64,000 nt of DNA. Source: Porites lobata (lineage: Eukaryota > Cnidaria > Anthozoa > Scleractinia > Poritidae). The notes under the pieces are model-generated. The model saw nothing but the letters and a program-made list of their open reading frames with translations, was not told where the DNA came from and searched no databases. Position 1 is the first letter of the stretch. Each line of letters opens with the position of its first letter. Positions 20,805 through 31,941 of the stretch are shown in pieces. The stretch spans positions 1,739,001 through 1,803,000 of the forward strand of contig CALNXK010000025.1 in the NCBI GenBank assembly GCA_942486035.1, read 5' to 3'. The translations under genes were made by a program, and so were the position numbers.

Positions 20805-21675
20805 CAAGAACGAGAAGTCCAAAGACTAGTGCAAAGCTGATTTAAAACAAGGTGTATTGTTTTTTATAACAATATTTCGGCTGGCCATACCAGCCTTCTT
20901 CAGGTTTACAGATGTTACTGAACTTTTGTAGCAATCACAATATTATATAGATGGAGAATGCCGCAATAAAAGGGAGAGGCGGAAATGACGAACAACATAA
21001 AAACTGGAAAGGAAAAATACTAAGGATATGGATTACAATAATTCATCACGGCGGTTTAGGCCATGAGGTTCAAGAGTCATGGCCTTATCTATCAAATGCG
21101 ACTCCCTGGCCTTACGAACTGAGTCACGTGAAGAATGAATTTTCTCTAGTGGGATAAACTGTATGTCAGTATGAGAATGGTTAGAGTGAGAGAGAAAGTG
21201 TTCAGAAACAGTAGTGGGTTTAGATTTAATGTTAGTTTTGTCGACTGCACGTCTGTGTTCGTTAAATCTGTCCTTGAGACGTCGCTTAGTTTCACCTATA
21301 TATTGTAAATTACAACGGTTACATTGAACCATGTAGATAACATTTTTAGTGTTACAAGTCAGGTGTGAAGTGATAGAGCGTGTTTCACCTGTAGCGTAAA
21401 AGGTATAACTTGTTAGGCCGTTAGTAATGTATGGACAAGTGGCACAATGCTGTCCACAGCGGAAGGAGCCCGGCGAAAAATGATTGGTGGAGATAAAGGG
21501 TAGTTGTGCTTTAACTAAAAGGTCACGAAGATTAGATCAGCTTCGCTGTAGTCTTCGGACTTCTCGTTCTTGTTCTTTATATTTTGGCAGATTTGATCTC
21601 TTTTCTAGAGATCCAACGTTTACAACTAGCAGGATCTTCGCCCTCGGTTTTTGCAGTTAATTTAATCCTTTATTA
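20805..21675 (-). mobile_element. Penelope-like element fragment, copy 2
   Basis: It encodes a GIY-YIG endonuclease end (21033-21533). The flanks are inverted: GAACGAGAAGTCC..AGAC near 20808 against GTCTTCGGACTTCTCGTTC near 21552, as in the inverted terminal pseudo-LTR arrangement of Penelope-like elements. The reverse transcriptase is missing, so the copy is truncated. Its ends match copy 1 (9231-17525). The tail TTAATCCTTTATTAT (ending ~21675) is shared with copy 1 (ending ~17525). Confidence 0.8.
21033..21533 (-). pseudogene. Penelope-like GIY-YIG endonuclease, C-terminal remnant
   Basis: Read from about 21533 the frame gives LLVKAQLPFISTNHFSPGSF, then the Cys cluster CGQHCATC, then the GIY-YIG-type start NVIYMVQCNRCNLQYIGETK and RRLKDRFNEHRRAV, ending at a stop at 21033. 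The paired cysteines ahead of the IY…YIG motif and the R..R.NEH helix are typical of the endonuclease of Penelope-like elements, which nicks target DNA for reverse transcription. The preceding reverse transcriptase is absent, so this is a relic. The first in-frame ATG is at 21330-21332, but the recognisable protein extends upstream of it. Confidence 0.88.
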
Positions 21676-21909
21676 TAAAACCAAGGGAGCTTTTTTCAAA
21701 GCCTGTTCCAGGTCCACTCGTTCAATATCCGGGACTTCCAAGCTAGCAGTGCTGATGATGAAGAGAAACATTTTCCTTGCTTTTTGGATCTCAAGAGCAG
21801 TGTCGTCTGTTTCGTGCCACATTAGATTACGGTACTTAAAATCGACAGTTATCAAACAGCGTTCGAAGACTTCGCCGCCATCTTGACGGGCATCGAATGT
21901 AAAGTACAT
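21676..21909 (-). pseudogene. Unrecognised protein-like fragment next to the Penelope tail
   Basis: An open frame (78 codons, MYFTFDARQDGGEVFERCL … DIERVDLEQALKKAP) with normal protein composition. Its end coincides with the Penelope-like tail, so the reading frame is probably cut there. No family was recognised and no splice partners were identified. Confidence 0.25.
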
Positions 21910-22451
21910 GTCTTTATGTCTAGTTTTCAGTATCTTGCCGCATTTTTACGAAATCAAGACTAATTTTCCTCAAAACTACAACGTGTATGTGTTCAGGCAA
22001 AGTTTTATCGATGTTAACAACCTAGTAAAAATGGTAACCACACAGTGAAAATTGCCAACGGACAGGAAGTCTGTTTTTGGTTTTGTTCACCGGCAATGTA
22101 TGCGACTTTCATCTAGAAATCACTTTATTGATCCAGATCATGTGTGTGGAGTGAGTTTTAAATCAGTGTGAGTAGGTTCTTATATTGATTTCTTATATTT
22201 TGATCATGATGTCCTTCCAAAATGTAGACAAACATCTGGGCATATTACAAACATGTTGTCGCGTTTGTGCCAAAAAGCTGGGAAAAGGAACGAGGAAGAC
22301 AAATGTTAAATATCTTCAGAAAGACATATTTGTGCTCTGAGGGCAAAATGTTGCTTTAGATTCGCCTCATGTTCCACTGTAATAAAAAATTTAATGTCCA
22401 AATTCAACCCTACCTCAATAAAATCAAACATGTGTTTTTGTTTCTTTGTAG

Positions 22452-22690
22452 TGTGGTCACAGGCTTACCTACCACCACAAAAGCCGTTCCTCCCTCTCAA
22501 AAATGGGTAAGAGGGAAACAGGTTGGAGGTGGGGCTTATATACCTTGTGAGTGGAAGCTCGCACTCAATGACCATTCAACCATAGAAGAGACTGTGGCCC
22601 TTATTCAACGGGCTTTCAAGGAGATAGATGAGGAAGGAGTCATGGAAGTGGAGGCTTGTGAAGATTTTCTCCACATAATGTTCAATCCCT
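22452..22690 (+). pseudogene. Possible decayed MAP3K (MEKK4-like) kinase fragment
   Basis: Following an acceptor-like TTTGTTTCTTTGTAG (ending 22451), the frame reads KWVRGKQVGGGAY, resembling the glycine loop of MAP3K kinases (W.RG..IG.G.Y). Twelve residues later LALNDHSTIEETV resembles the NDHKTIKET segment of MAP3K4. The intervening strand with the ATP-binding lysine is missing, and the sequence after EACEDF leads into a repeat. A functional kinase is therefore excluded; the family assignment rests on two short motifs. Confidence 0.35.
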
Positions 22691-22726
22691 CGTGTCAAAT
22701 ATTGTTTATACTTTACAAATGCCAAA

Positions 22727-23160
22727 TACCGTATTTATTCGAATACGCGCCCAACCTTGAATTAGCGCCCACCTCGAATAAGGGCCCATCCTAAAAGCAG
22801 AAAAAGTTAATAAGCGCCCAGCCTCGAATAAGCGCCCACCCCACCCCCTCCCTTCCAACTCAAAGTCAAACAGCGCCCACCCTCACCCCCCTTCCTGCTC
22901 ACACCCCCCAACCACCAAATTGAACAAGTACTAATAAGAGACTTCCCCGAAGACGGAGTTTTCTTCAGAGTAGTTTACAGGAACCTTGCTTTTTTACACC
23001 TTTGCATTTTGTTATTACCATTTATTGCAAAATAAACATACTGCACTTGGTGAAAGTGATGAAATTTTAATAAGCACCCAGCCTCGAATAAGCGCCCACC
23101 TCGAATTAGCGCCCATACCCAAGGCCCAAAAATTTAATAAGCGCCCAGGGCAGTTAATCG
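22727..23160. repeat. Interspersed repeat with AATAAGCGCCCA motifs
   Basis: The phrase CGAATAAGCGCCCA and its variants recur at 22735-22860 and 23060-23150, starting from TACCGTATTTATTCGAATA. A related degenerate block (AATAGACGCCCC) is at 36640-36790. The class is not certain; the arrangement suggests a small DNA transposon with terminal simple repeats. Confidence 0.6.
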
Positions 23161-25100
23161 ATGGTATGGCACATAATATGTTCAGTCCCTGTGCTGTGCA
23201 AAAGATCAATCTGAAACAGGAAAAATGCCACACTCTCCCCCATCAATACCTGTGTATGAGCAATAAGCCCACATTTTATTTCATAACATTGAATATGTTT
23301 GTATTTGAATAAATCCTAAATTATTGAGATTCTCTCGATGAAAAAGCATCTACATTAATGTATGGTCCTCCCTAATAAATAGTACATGAGAGAGATCTCA
23401 CAAGATAACTATTGAAAACCGATGTCAGCTTCTACTGTCTTCATTATATCAATTAAGCTTTGGTTTTTGGTTTTCATGTCCAAGAAGGTGTTAAAAAAAC
23501 AAGATTTTGAGATATAAGAGTGTGTATAATATGCGAGCCAGCGAGCCATGGCAGCGAGTCATGCAGGTCAGATACGACTCATTGAAAATGATACATAAAA
23601 ATCGAAAACAGTAATACGGAAAGAATTAACTGAAAGCTAACCATGGTAAATAAGACTGATAAATAATAAATTAGTGTTTAATCCTAAACAGCACTTAATC
23701 ATAACCCATACCCTAACCTAAACCCTAATCAGTAAAAAGAATGCTCAACCGTAATCTGTAAAATTTGCAGTTTTTACTTGTTTTTACTTTATTTTTGCTG
23801 ATGGTCTGTGTGACTTGCATATGTCAGGACCAGAAATAAAATGTTTCTTTACAAAAAACAAAATGTAACAATAAATAACTTTTGTTGTATCTTTACTCTG
23901 ATGTGTAAGCTTTGTTTTCTTGAAAGTGCTGTTCAATAGAAACATGGAGAACTATGAAAAAGAACTTTGGAAAACTTATGTTGTGTCCATGCCAAGTGCA
24001 GTAATCATTATTATTTTGGGCCAAACCTTGTCCAGTAGAATTGTTTAAGGGTCCCCACAGAGAAGACTTGGAGAAAAGTGCTCCTCAAAGTTACAATGCC
24101 TTTGGTTTGAACGCAACCCTAGAGTTAAAAACAATAATTTAGTATTATTCGGATATAACATCAAATCCCATATACGAGGATATTTTATAACAACCCATAA
24201 CCCTTTTGATCTCTGACCTCTGGTCAAATCCGGTGGACCATAAGACTATAGTATCCCATTTTAATCAATAATTATATCCAAAAACATGTAACAGGCATTC
24301 TTAGTTTTCCAATATGTATATTAAATTCTAAAGAGTCTCTTGCATTTGTTACGCTTGAGCAAATAATCAGTGAACTTCAGACAGTGGAATAATTGAAACC
24401 AGTAGGTTTTTTTGAAGCGGGACAAAGAAAAAATGATCAGGGATGATAAGTAAGATTTTCAATTTTGTGGGTTTTCGAGAAGAAAACGCGAACACAATAC
24501 CCCTCAGAAATCCCTTGTAAACCTGTTGTATACCTGGACGGAACCGCTTCAGGACATACACCAACAGAACATCATATTCGAAAAAAACAGATATTTTACT
24601 CACAAATGACACGCTTGCACCAAAACAATAACCTGAATTGCAGCCGTCTTAGCTTCTCTGTCCAGTCGCTCACTCCCGAGAGAGAAAGAGAAGCAACGGG
24701 AAAAATTACAGCAAAACTTACTCTTTGCAAACATAAGGAAATAAATTATAGAACAACTCACTTTTTCAGTTGTTTCCAAAGCATTCTTTTTTCTTATAAT
24801 ATAAAAAATTAATGGAAGAAATAGGCACAAACTTGTTAGCGTGCTTACCTATTTTCGATGTACTGATTACGTATGCAGTGAGTACGAAGTGCCTACAAAG
24901 CGCGCGATAAGCGAAGAACTATAGCGCAAGAATGGTTACTCCTTGTCTACAGGTACTTCCCAATTCATAGTAAGAAGAAGACAAATAAAAGGCTCGATGA
25001 AACAAGAATAAACGAGAATTTCTGTCAATACTCGACACTCTTTCCTCTCTCTTGTCCGCCATTTTGTATGTTTTGAAAATGACCATCACCATGGTGATCA
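23161..25100. other. Intergenic, low complexity in places
   Basis: No gene is supported. A telomere-like patch (ACCCATACCCTAACC) lies at 23704-23718. Several open frames of 60-115 codons on both strands show no recognisable family. Confidence 0.4.
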
Positions 25101-25104
25101 TGTT

Positions 25105-25401
25105 ATGGTTGGTGACGTAACCATTGTTAAGAGTTACACGCCCAACTGGACAGGGGAAATATTTGTGATTGATAAACGTAATCCAACAAAACCAATTACA
25201 TATAGCATTGTTGATTTGATGGGAGAATCAATTAAAGGCTCTTTCTGCGAGCAAGATTTACAGAAAGCAAAACAGCAGACATACAGAATAGAAAAGGTTA
25301 TCAGACGAGATAATAAGAAGAAAGTGGCATTAGTGAAATGGAGCCGATATCCTGATAAATTTCATTCATGGGTGAGTTTTAAGGATTTGGTTTATTTTTA
25401 A
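25105..25401 (+). pseudogene. Maverick/Polinton-type integrase C-terminal chromodomain
   Basis: A 98-codon frame. YTPNWTGEIFVIDK (about residues 11-24) and the segment to GSFCEQDLQKAK resemble the SH3-like barrel after the catalytic core of c-integrases. TYRIEKVIRR … VALVKWSRYPDKFHSWV (about residues 59-92) is a chromodomain with its aromatic positions (Y, W, W). Chromodomains of such integrases guide insertion through histone tails. The catalytic D-D-E core that should precede it is missing, so this is a remnant. The ATG given is merely the first in frame. Confidence 0.75.
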
Positions 25402-25438
25402 TACAATATTAAAAATAAATCCTAAGATTACTCAGTTA

Positions 25439-26155
25439 CTTCTTTATCAGAGATAACTAAGTCTTCAATAATATCATCCTCGCTTTGCTCATCTTTCTCA
25501 GTATCACTTTCACTTCCATCATCACTTTCTTGAATTGTAAGTAAAGACTGCCGGGGTTTAATTGTTTAACATAACACTCATGCACTTTGATCTGGAGAGA
25601 TGTAACAGTTTTACTGATAAAGATCCCTTCGATAATTAAAGCCATACACACATGACAGTACTGATCAAGATATTTAAAAGGATTAACACTATCTTTGCCT
25701 TTTGTTTTAAACAAAGAAAGAATTTTCTTTGATTTTTCTGAGTAAATAAGTTTTGTGTAGAGAACTGGCGCGACTGAGGGGTCCATTTTTGTTTTCTTCT
25801 TTCCTTTCTTATCAGTATATTCAATCTGCTTGTAGTAAAATGGTGAAGACAGAGATGATGCTAGATCTGCGCCGTATTCATTCTCTAGATGTTGCTGGCA
25901 AATAGATGTTATATTGTTTATAGCTTCAAAAAATGCTTTTTCTTTAGGATTTGGCTCACTATCTTTAGCCCAAAGACATGTTGGAATGCTATAACCGCCT
26001 AATTTATTTGTTTCTTGGTTCTTCTTTTCGTTTACGCCAAAAGAAAAAAGGAGAGGCGTCTCGATTATTAAACTGCCTTTTTTACCATTTGGGTAACTGA
26101 CTTCAATTGGAATGCGTTTGTATTTAATTTTCGAATCTTTTACTTTGTAATCCTA
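25439..26155 (-). pseudogene. Maverick-associated protein of unknown function, frameshifted
   Basis: Reading leftward from about 26155 the frame yields a protein with GSLIIETPLLFSFGVNEKK, then PFYYKQIEYTDKKGKKK, then FKYLDQYCHVCMALIIEG. At about 25550 (CCCCGGCAG) the phase changes; in the new phase the product ends with an acidic tail (SESDTEKDEQSEDD) at a stop near 25439. An acidic C-terminus after a basic domain is common in viral-type single-strand DNA-binding proteins, but that role is not shown. Its position, converging on the integrase, fits a Maverick gene. Confidence 0.45.
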
Positions 26156-26193
26156 TGCTTCCTTAAGGGAGTTAGACTGTCGTAGCTTGTAAG

Positions 26194-26653
26194 TGGGCTT
26201 TTGTACATTATGCTTTTGCTTCCCCACTAAACTGCTCCACCTTAATGCTCCATTTTTCCCACTAAAATGCTCGGTCTCCCCCAAAAAGTCACTAAAATGC
26301 TTGGATAATGCTCATTATACAAACGGTTTTCTTAATTAATTTCAAAGTTTACACTCACAAAAACGTGCAAGTGTTGCAAGTTTTAAACAACGACAACGTG
26401 TACAAGTTCATAAATACAGCCAAAAAAAACCAGCTGTATTAGGTTTTTTGTGAATTTTGAGTTTTAGTCTTCATTTTCTTTTAAAACGCAGGAGCTCGTG
26501 GGGCATGGGCTCCTGAAAAAAGTTAATTTCTATTTTATTTTCTCGGAAAAATTAATTTCCGGGAAAAATGCCACTAAAATGCTCGAATAATGCTCAATGC
26601 TTTTGCCTCACTAAAATGCTCGAAAAAATGCTAGCATAATGTACATAAGCCTA
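26194..26653. mobile_element. Non-autonomous hAT element, 460 bp, with 8-bp target duplication
   Basis: The ends TGGGCTTTTGTACATTATGC and GCATAATGTACATAAGCCTA are imperfect inverted repeats. The direct duplication CTTGTAAG lies at 26186-26193 and 26654-26661. Subterminal repeats of CTAAAATGCTCG occur near both ends. No transposase is present. Confidence 0.88.
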
Positions 26654-26661
26654 CTTGTAAG

Positions 26662-27201
26662 TTGCATTTTATTACTATTTAGATAATCTTTAAATCAATA
26701 ATTCAATTATATTTTTTGTTCATCTTTTTATTATAGAAAAATAAATTAAAAAAACTGGTGGTCACCAGACCTTCCCAGGAGGACTCTCCCCTCGGTAAGG
26801 TTTTTGTTTTGTACCCATAGGCCGGCCATTTACAGGGCTTTTCTTATCTCATTTTTTATTATTTATTTACGATGAAGGCGCAAGCCTTTTTCACTTCATC
26901 GTTAACAACGTATCTGGTTACTAGCACTTCCAGAGGGGGCTCGCGTTTCCCACTAGTCATACCTTCACCAAGATACACTTTAAGACTATTTCAAACTGGC
27001 CTTATATATGAATCCAATTCAATATTCTCAAGAATGTGGGATGTAATTTGTGTCCTCCTCCAAGGGGGTTTTCCCTCTGCTAATACGCAGTCTCAGTAGG
27101 GCAAATACATTTATGGGGAAATCCCCTAGTTTCTCCATTCACACAACTCATCAAAAATTCAGCAAATGGGGATTTCCCTGGATTTCTGTCTCAATTACTA
27201 G
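26662..27201. other. Intergenic, unassigned
   Basis: No gene was recognised. The plus-strand frames at 26872-27232 look like chance open frames. Confidence 0.3.
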
Positions 27202-27540
27202 AGTACTTATAAGGGGATGCTTTTGTGAATAAACTCAAAAGTACTTTTTCCCGTCATTCTCGCGAGCGACCGACCGAGCGGAGCGAGGAAGGTGAGCGAG
27301 CTATTGTTTTTGTCCAATTCATTGAGTTTTTCTCAAAATTACAGATTTAGTTTTTAAGATAGTACAAAATAATGACTTAATTTAATAAAATACCAGTTTT
27401 TGGTGATTTGTTAAAATAGTATAGAATTAATGATGGAAATTAAACGGAAAAATTTTAATGTGGAATGACAGGATTAATCAGGGGAATGACGGGAAAAAGT
27501 ACTTTTGAGTTGAGACACAAAGCATCCCCTTATAACTACT
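27202..27540. mobile_element. Foldback MITE, 339 bp
   Basis: The ends AGTACTTATAAGGGGATGC and GCATCCCCTTATAACTACT are inverted repeats, continuing inward with AAAGTACTTTTTCCCGTCAT and its complement, about 55 bases per arm. Flanks are CAATTACTAG (27192-27201) and CAATTGACTAG (27541-27551), a near-identical target duplication. Its right edge coincides with the left edge of the segmental duplication. Confidence 0.8.
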
Positions 27541-27654
27541 CAATTGACTAGGAATATCACGGTAAATTTTAAAAATAAGTATGATGTGATTGATTAATTT
27601 TTATCTTCTTAAAATTTTTACCATATGTATGTTTATTCTTAGCTTTAACAAGAG

Positions 27655-27990
27655 TTATTGAAGTACTTTTAGAAGGAGTATCCCACAAGAATTCCAATAA
27701 TAATAGCCAATAAAAATAATGGGCAAAACCACGACTACGAAATAAAAAACTGGGTAGTCCAGCTTAGACTTTCTTGGTAAAAAGATCTGGATCAGAGAAA
27801 ACAAAGGAACACAGGTAATTACATATTTTAATACCCAAATGAGCTGCCATGTGATAAGGTATATTGCTTTGTTAACCAGTCTTAAGTCCAACGCCGGTGG
27901 AATGTTCAGCTTGTGTGTCGATTGAGTGAAGGACAAAAATTTAACGCTGTAACTGTCAGAGGTTTCGTCACTCATATTAGAATAGTACAA
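27655..27990 (-). CDS. Small predicted membrane protein, unknown
   Basis: A 111-codon frame with a soluble N-terminus (NMSDETSDSYSVKFLSFTQS) and two hydrophobic stretches, around AIYLITWQLIWVLKYVITCV and YPVFYFVVVVLPIIFIGYYY, each long enough to cross a membrane. The frame is also present in the second duplication copy, where an hAT element cuts it after FIGYY. A second in-frame methionine (MSDE) gives a 106-residue version. No family was recognised; it may be one exon of a larger gene or spurious. Confidence 0.35.
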   Translation of the reverse strand: MYYSNMSDETSDSYSVKFLSFTQSTHKLNIPPALDLRLVNKAIYLITWQLIWVLKYVITCVPLFSLIQIFLPRKSKLDYPVFYFVVVVLPIIFIGYYYWNSCGILLLKVLQ

Positions 27991-29399
27991 GGGATCAATA
28001 GCTTTTGACTATTCAAAAGCAGCGATAGGAAAAGATTACTCAGTCATCAGATTCCTCGGCTTTGTCTGCCAACATTGTACTCGATTTTCCTTTAGAAAAT
28101 AGTAATCCCTTGATCTTGCCACACGTCGGTTATTGCACAATCTCCAAATGTCGCACCGCCATCCATTGTACCCAGGCAGTCAGTTTTTGTTAAAGGCTGA
28201 TAGAAAAATTGTTAATCACTGTGCTTTAGCCCGATGTAAAGACTGTAGTTACCATGATTTGACAAAAAGAGGACATAATCAGTTTTCAGAAGCATTTACT
28301 CTGATGAAGAAAAACTATAGATGTATTACAAATAAACCTGAGGTTTGAATTTTTGTACTTTAGGTAGTGCAAATTTACCACTTAAAGAGACCATTGCTCT
28401 GATCCTGTTTCCGCAAATGCCCTGACCAGCGCCGCTATTAAGGGTGTACCTTATCAGTCGATTAGTGAGATGTAGTCTTCAGTATACTCTGGGTACCAGA
28501 GGTTCAGTTTCTTGCGTAAAGCGGGATAGTTCGGTGTCGGCCTACATATCTTCGAGCTTCTTCTGCCGAAGGCCGAAGTCATGAGTGGCGACCGGAAACC
28601 GCGCATGAAAAGGAAATTGAACTTCACCTTGGTAAACAAGAAAGGACCTTAATCCGGCCCCGTCAGTAGAAACAATGCGCATTAAGAGAACTTACAAAGA
28701 CAAATAACGCTTATAATTACAGCCGACCGTCCCGATGACTCGAGGGGCGATCTGTACCTATATTTAAAAGATTGTTTGTGATTGGCTGGAAAAACAATAA
28801 GGATTGTGACATAACAATGCCCCTATCCCTGAAAACAATGGAAGTGCAGATTTTAGGGGAGCAATGAAATAAGAGGTTCAGAACGGTGCAGGTCAACCAT
28901 AACTCGACTGAACCTTCTAGGGAAATCGAAAAAAGTGCGAGCTGTCGGGAGTTCAAAGCAAGTAACCAAATGGCGAAAAATAAATTCTTGCTTCTTAGTT
29001 TCTATTTTTAAAATTTATTTGCTTAATTCTTTCTTCTGTATTGTATAATCTACTGTCTGTAAACTTTCCATAGTTAGCCTTATTCTTCATGATATGTACG
29101 CATTGTCCCGCCTCGAATAGCCTTGCTGGCTGCGGGCAATGCTTCTGTAATATTATTTGTTTATTAATAAAGTTTGTTGCTGTTGTAGTTGTAAGGAAAT
29201 GGGATGGGGAAGGAATGTAAGTCATCACGCATACTTCATTTCAAGGGCAGCGAGAGATTTATTGATGTTTTGATTGGAGGAAAACAAAGAATACGTTGCC
29301 CTGAAATAAACTCAATGTTTCGGACAGTAGCACAATTTTTAGTTTCGACCCGAGTCATGGGGCTTAAAACATGGTTCGACTTATCGAGGGTAAAATTGT

Positions 29400-29573
29400 A
29401 TAGAAATGATCAAATTTAAGGAAAACAAAAACGACTTCGAGTTAGCGGGAGGTTCGAGTTATCGCGGGTAAAGTTACAGTAATTGTATGGAGGAAATCAA
29501 TTTGAATTCGATTTTGGTTCGAGTAAGCGCGAGGTTCGAGTTAGCGAGGGTTTGAGTTATCGAGAGCTAACTG
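29400..29573. mobile_element. Pogo/Tigger-type MITE end
   Basis: Repeated phrases TTCGAGTTAGCG and GAGTTATCGAG lead to a right end AGAGCTAACTG-TA. The terminal CAGT next to TA is the pogo/Tigger signature. Present in the other duplication copy at about 39950-40090. Confidence 0.5.
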
Positions 29574-29825
29574 TATACCCAATATACCTGCTTTGGTGAC
29601 GAGAGGTTTTAATCTGAGCCATAGGTTTTCATCCGAGACATAGGAGGAATAGAGTTGGGTCTGATGATAGTCTAGTGTAGTATCTCGGTTCTAAGGCCTC
29701 AATGCATCACTACCATTCCAATCCTGTACCCCGATTGTTCCAAGATTATCGTAAAAGAAAAAAACGAAGTCCGACTTTGATTCTACCGTGAAGAAAACTT
29801 GATGATACTTCATCTGGCCACTATT

Positions 29826-30522
29826 AGGGGCTGTTTACATGGAAGGAAGAAGATCCTAGTACCAGGAAGATCCTAGAAGGCTGAGAAGGTGGAATAACTT
29901 TACGTTGGGTTTGCATGCAGAAATTTCGGCCCGTGAGTTGTCCAAGTAGAGAAGGTTAGAGAAGGAATTAAATATGGGGTAACGTAACATCCTGACACCA
30001 TGAAACACTTGTGAGAGACAGCAATACGAGGGAAGTAAGCTCTCTTTAATCAGACAAGAAGTAACTTAAATATCCTGCTTATTAAATATTCACGTTGATA
30101 CATTACGTAACCCTAGGATCTTAATAACAAATATAACAATGCACGCTTGGCACTCGTCACAGCGACAAAATCAAAAATGTAATTTGGGTCCTTCTGCTCT
30201 CTTTAGTGGCGTATATCACTACCTTTCAGCTGAATTAACACAATAATCTGCTTGTGGATTACTCCAAACGAAATGGGGTGGTCGGCCTTTATTGCAGTAA
30301 TTAGCCACTGAACCACCCGCCGCCATTTTTGTCGCGTTTGTCCCTAGCACTGGGATCTTCTTAGCGAAAGCAGTTTACGTGGTGCTATGATCTTCCTAGT
30401 GTTAGGTGTTAGGATCTTCCTACCTCTCAAGTAGGAAGATCCTAGTACTAGGAACATCCTAGCGCTAGGGACAAGTACATGTAAACTGAATACAGAAAAC
30501 ATATGGCGCTAGAATGATCTGC
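29826..30522. mobile_element. DNA transposon with GATCCTAG-rich ends, 3'-deleted copy
   Basis: Its left end AGGGGCTGTTTACATGGAAG is followed by GATCCTAGTACCAGGAAGAT. The right inverted repeat seen in copy 2 (41070-41118) is missing here through a deletion. Confidence 0.65.
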
Positions 30523-31629
30523 AAAGTGGCAAAAGAGTGTCTGACAAAATAGCAAAGTGGCAAAAAGCGGGAAAAGAAAGACTGCAAATAGCAACGTAAA
30601 GACCTTCGTAATATTTATTTGATGTTTTTATAATTTTGATTCATCTTCGGGAGGTCTCGAAACTGAACTGAAAATCACTCGAAAAATAAGTGGTGAAAAC
30701 ACGAATATTGATTATTAATTCGAGTTTTTCTCAGGGCAGACTCAACCTTTTGGTCACGAAACATGAAGAATAATTATTGAATTCGCTATTCACGAAAAAT
30801 GAAAACAGCTAATCACGAATCACGAAAATACCCTTGTACAACTTTCGGGATGGCACACTAAAGAAAGAGAGAGCGAGTCGCTTTCCTTCTTCTATCTCCT
30901 TTTTCCTCCATTTCGCGCCATTCCCCTAGGCTAAGCCCCTGGGACAGGCTAAGTGACGCCTTATACTTCGAAGCGATAGCCTCCCAGTTGTCCCAGCTGC
31001 GCATGAGTGCTGATCCCAGATGCTGCGCTGATTGTAGCCTCACTAAGGGGACCTCTACCCAAACATAAATGTTGTTGTTCGGTGTTCAGCCTGTGAGTTC
31101 TCCTAAACAGAAATCGTTTTTTCCAACCAACGTCATCGTGCGCCTGCCACAGGACTGGTGCACCTTGCAAGCTCTCCTTCCACAGAGCATCTTGTTGCGT
31201 TCCTTTCAGCCCCCGGGGAAACTATTCAATAAAGTTTTATAAGGGGAAATTCAGCCCCAAGGTCCAACCCCTTACTGACCCTTTTATATAAGGACCAATT
31301 TTAACACAAAAGGTACCCCCCTTTGGTATAACTCTTCATTACAAATGGACAGTAATTTTTAGGGAGTTATTCTAACTCCAAAAATGGAGTACACATTTTA
31401 GGTACAGGATAACCCCTTCTTTGAGGTAAGGTACTTTAACTCCTAATTTACCTCCAGGTTTGAGGTAATTTTTACTCCTGAAAAAGAGTTCTTTTTACTC
31501 CCAGTCTGGTGTTAAAATAACTCCGAAAATGTTTTTTTTTACCCCTTATATGGGTTGTTTTTACTCTTTTTACAGTTTTTTTTACAGTTCGTACTGATCT
31601 TTTGATCCAGATGCAAAATATTTAAAGCT

Positions 31630-31770
31630 AGAACCAACTTTAGAATTTTTACCATTAAATTTCAAGGTACCAAAGTGTGGAATTCTATAGAAGATGATAC
31701 TAAACTCCTATCACTTTCAAAGTTTACGAAAAAAATGAAAACTGGATTTCCCGCAAAATTATTAACTGCG
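31630..31770 (+). pseudogene. Non-LTR (LINE) reverse transcriptase C-terminal remnant
   Basis: Translation from 31630 gives RTNFRIFTIKFQGTKVWNSI followed by SLSKFTKKMK. The pattern R..F.I.F.G..VWNS…SL..FKK.LK is the conserved C-terminus of CR1/L2/Jockey-type reverse transcriptases. The frame then runs into low-complexity sequence. The same remnant is at 42673-42813 in the other duplicate. Confidence 0.7.
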
Positions 31771-31941
31771 AAATATAAATTTATTCCTTGTATGTTTCAA
31801 AGCTATATTTTTGTATTCTTGTGTGCTTTTCTTTACTGCTTACTAGTTTTATCCTTTATGTGTGTTTGTTTGTGCGTCTGTGTTTTTTTTTGGTATGTGT
31901 GATGACGAGATCAAATTTTGACACCAAAATAATAATGTCAA

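Larger units (their letters stand above)
25101..26165. mobile_element. Maverick/Polinton fragment
   Basis: An integrase C-terminus with chromodomain (25105-25401, plus) faces a minus-strand open frame (25439-26155, frameshifted). This resembles part of a Maverick/Polinton-type large DNA transposon. The polymerase, capsid and packaging genes are absent from the window. An hAT element follows at 26194. Confidence 0.6.
27541..31902. repeat. Segmental duplication, copy 1
   Basis: It matches 37717-42943 in the same orientation, base for base over long stretches, from CAATTGACT.GGAATATCAC at the left to TGTGTGAT at the right. Copy 1 lacks about 150 bases present at 41073-41213 and about 330 bases present at 42285-42625. 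It also lacks the hAT insertion of copy 2. The content is mostly transposon debris plus one small membrane-protein-like frame. Confidence 0.93.
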
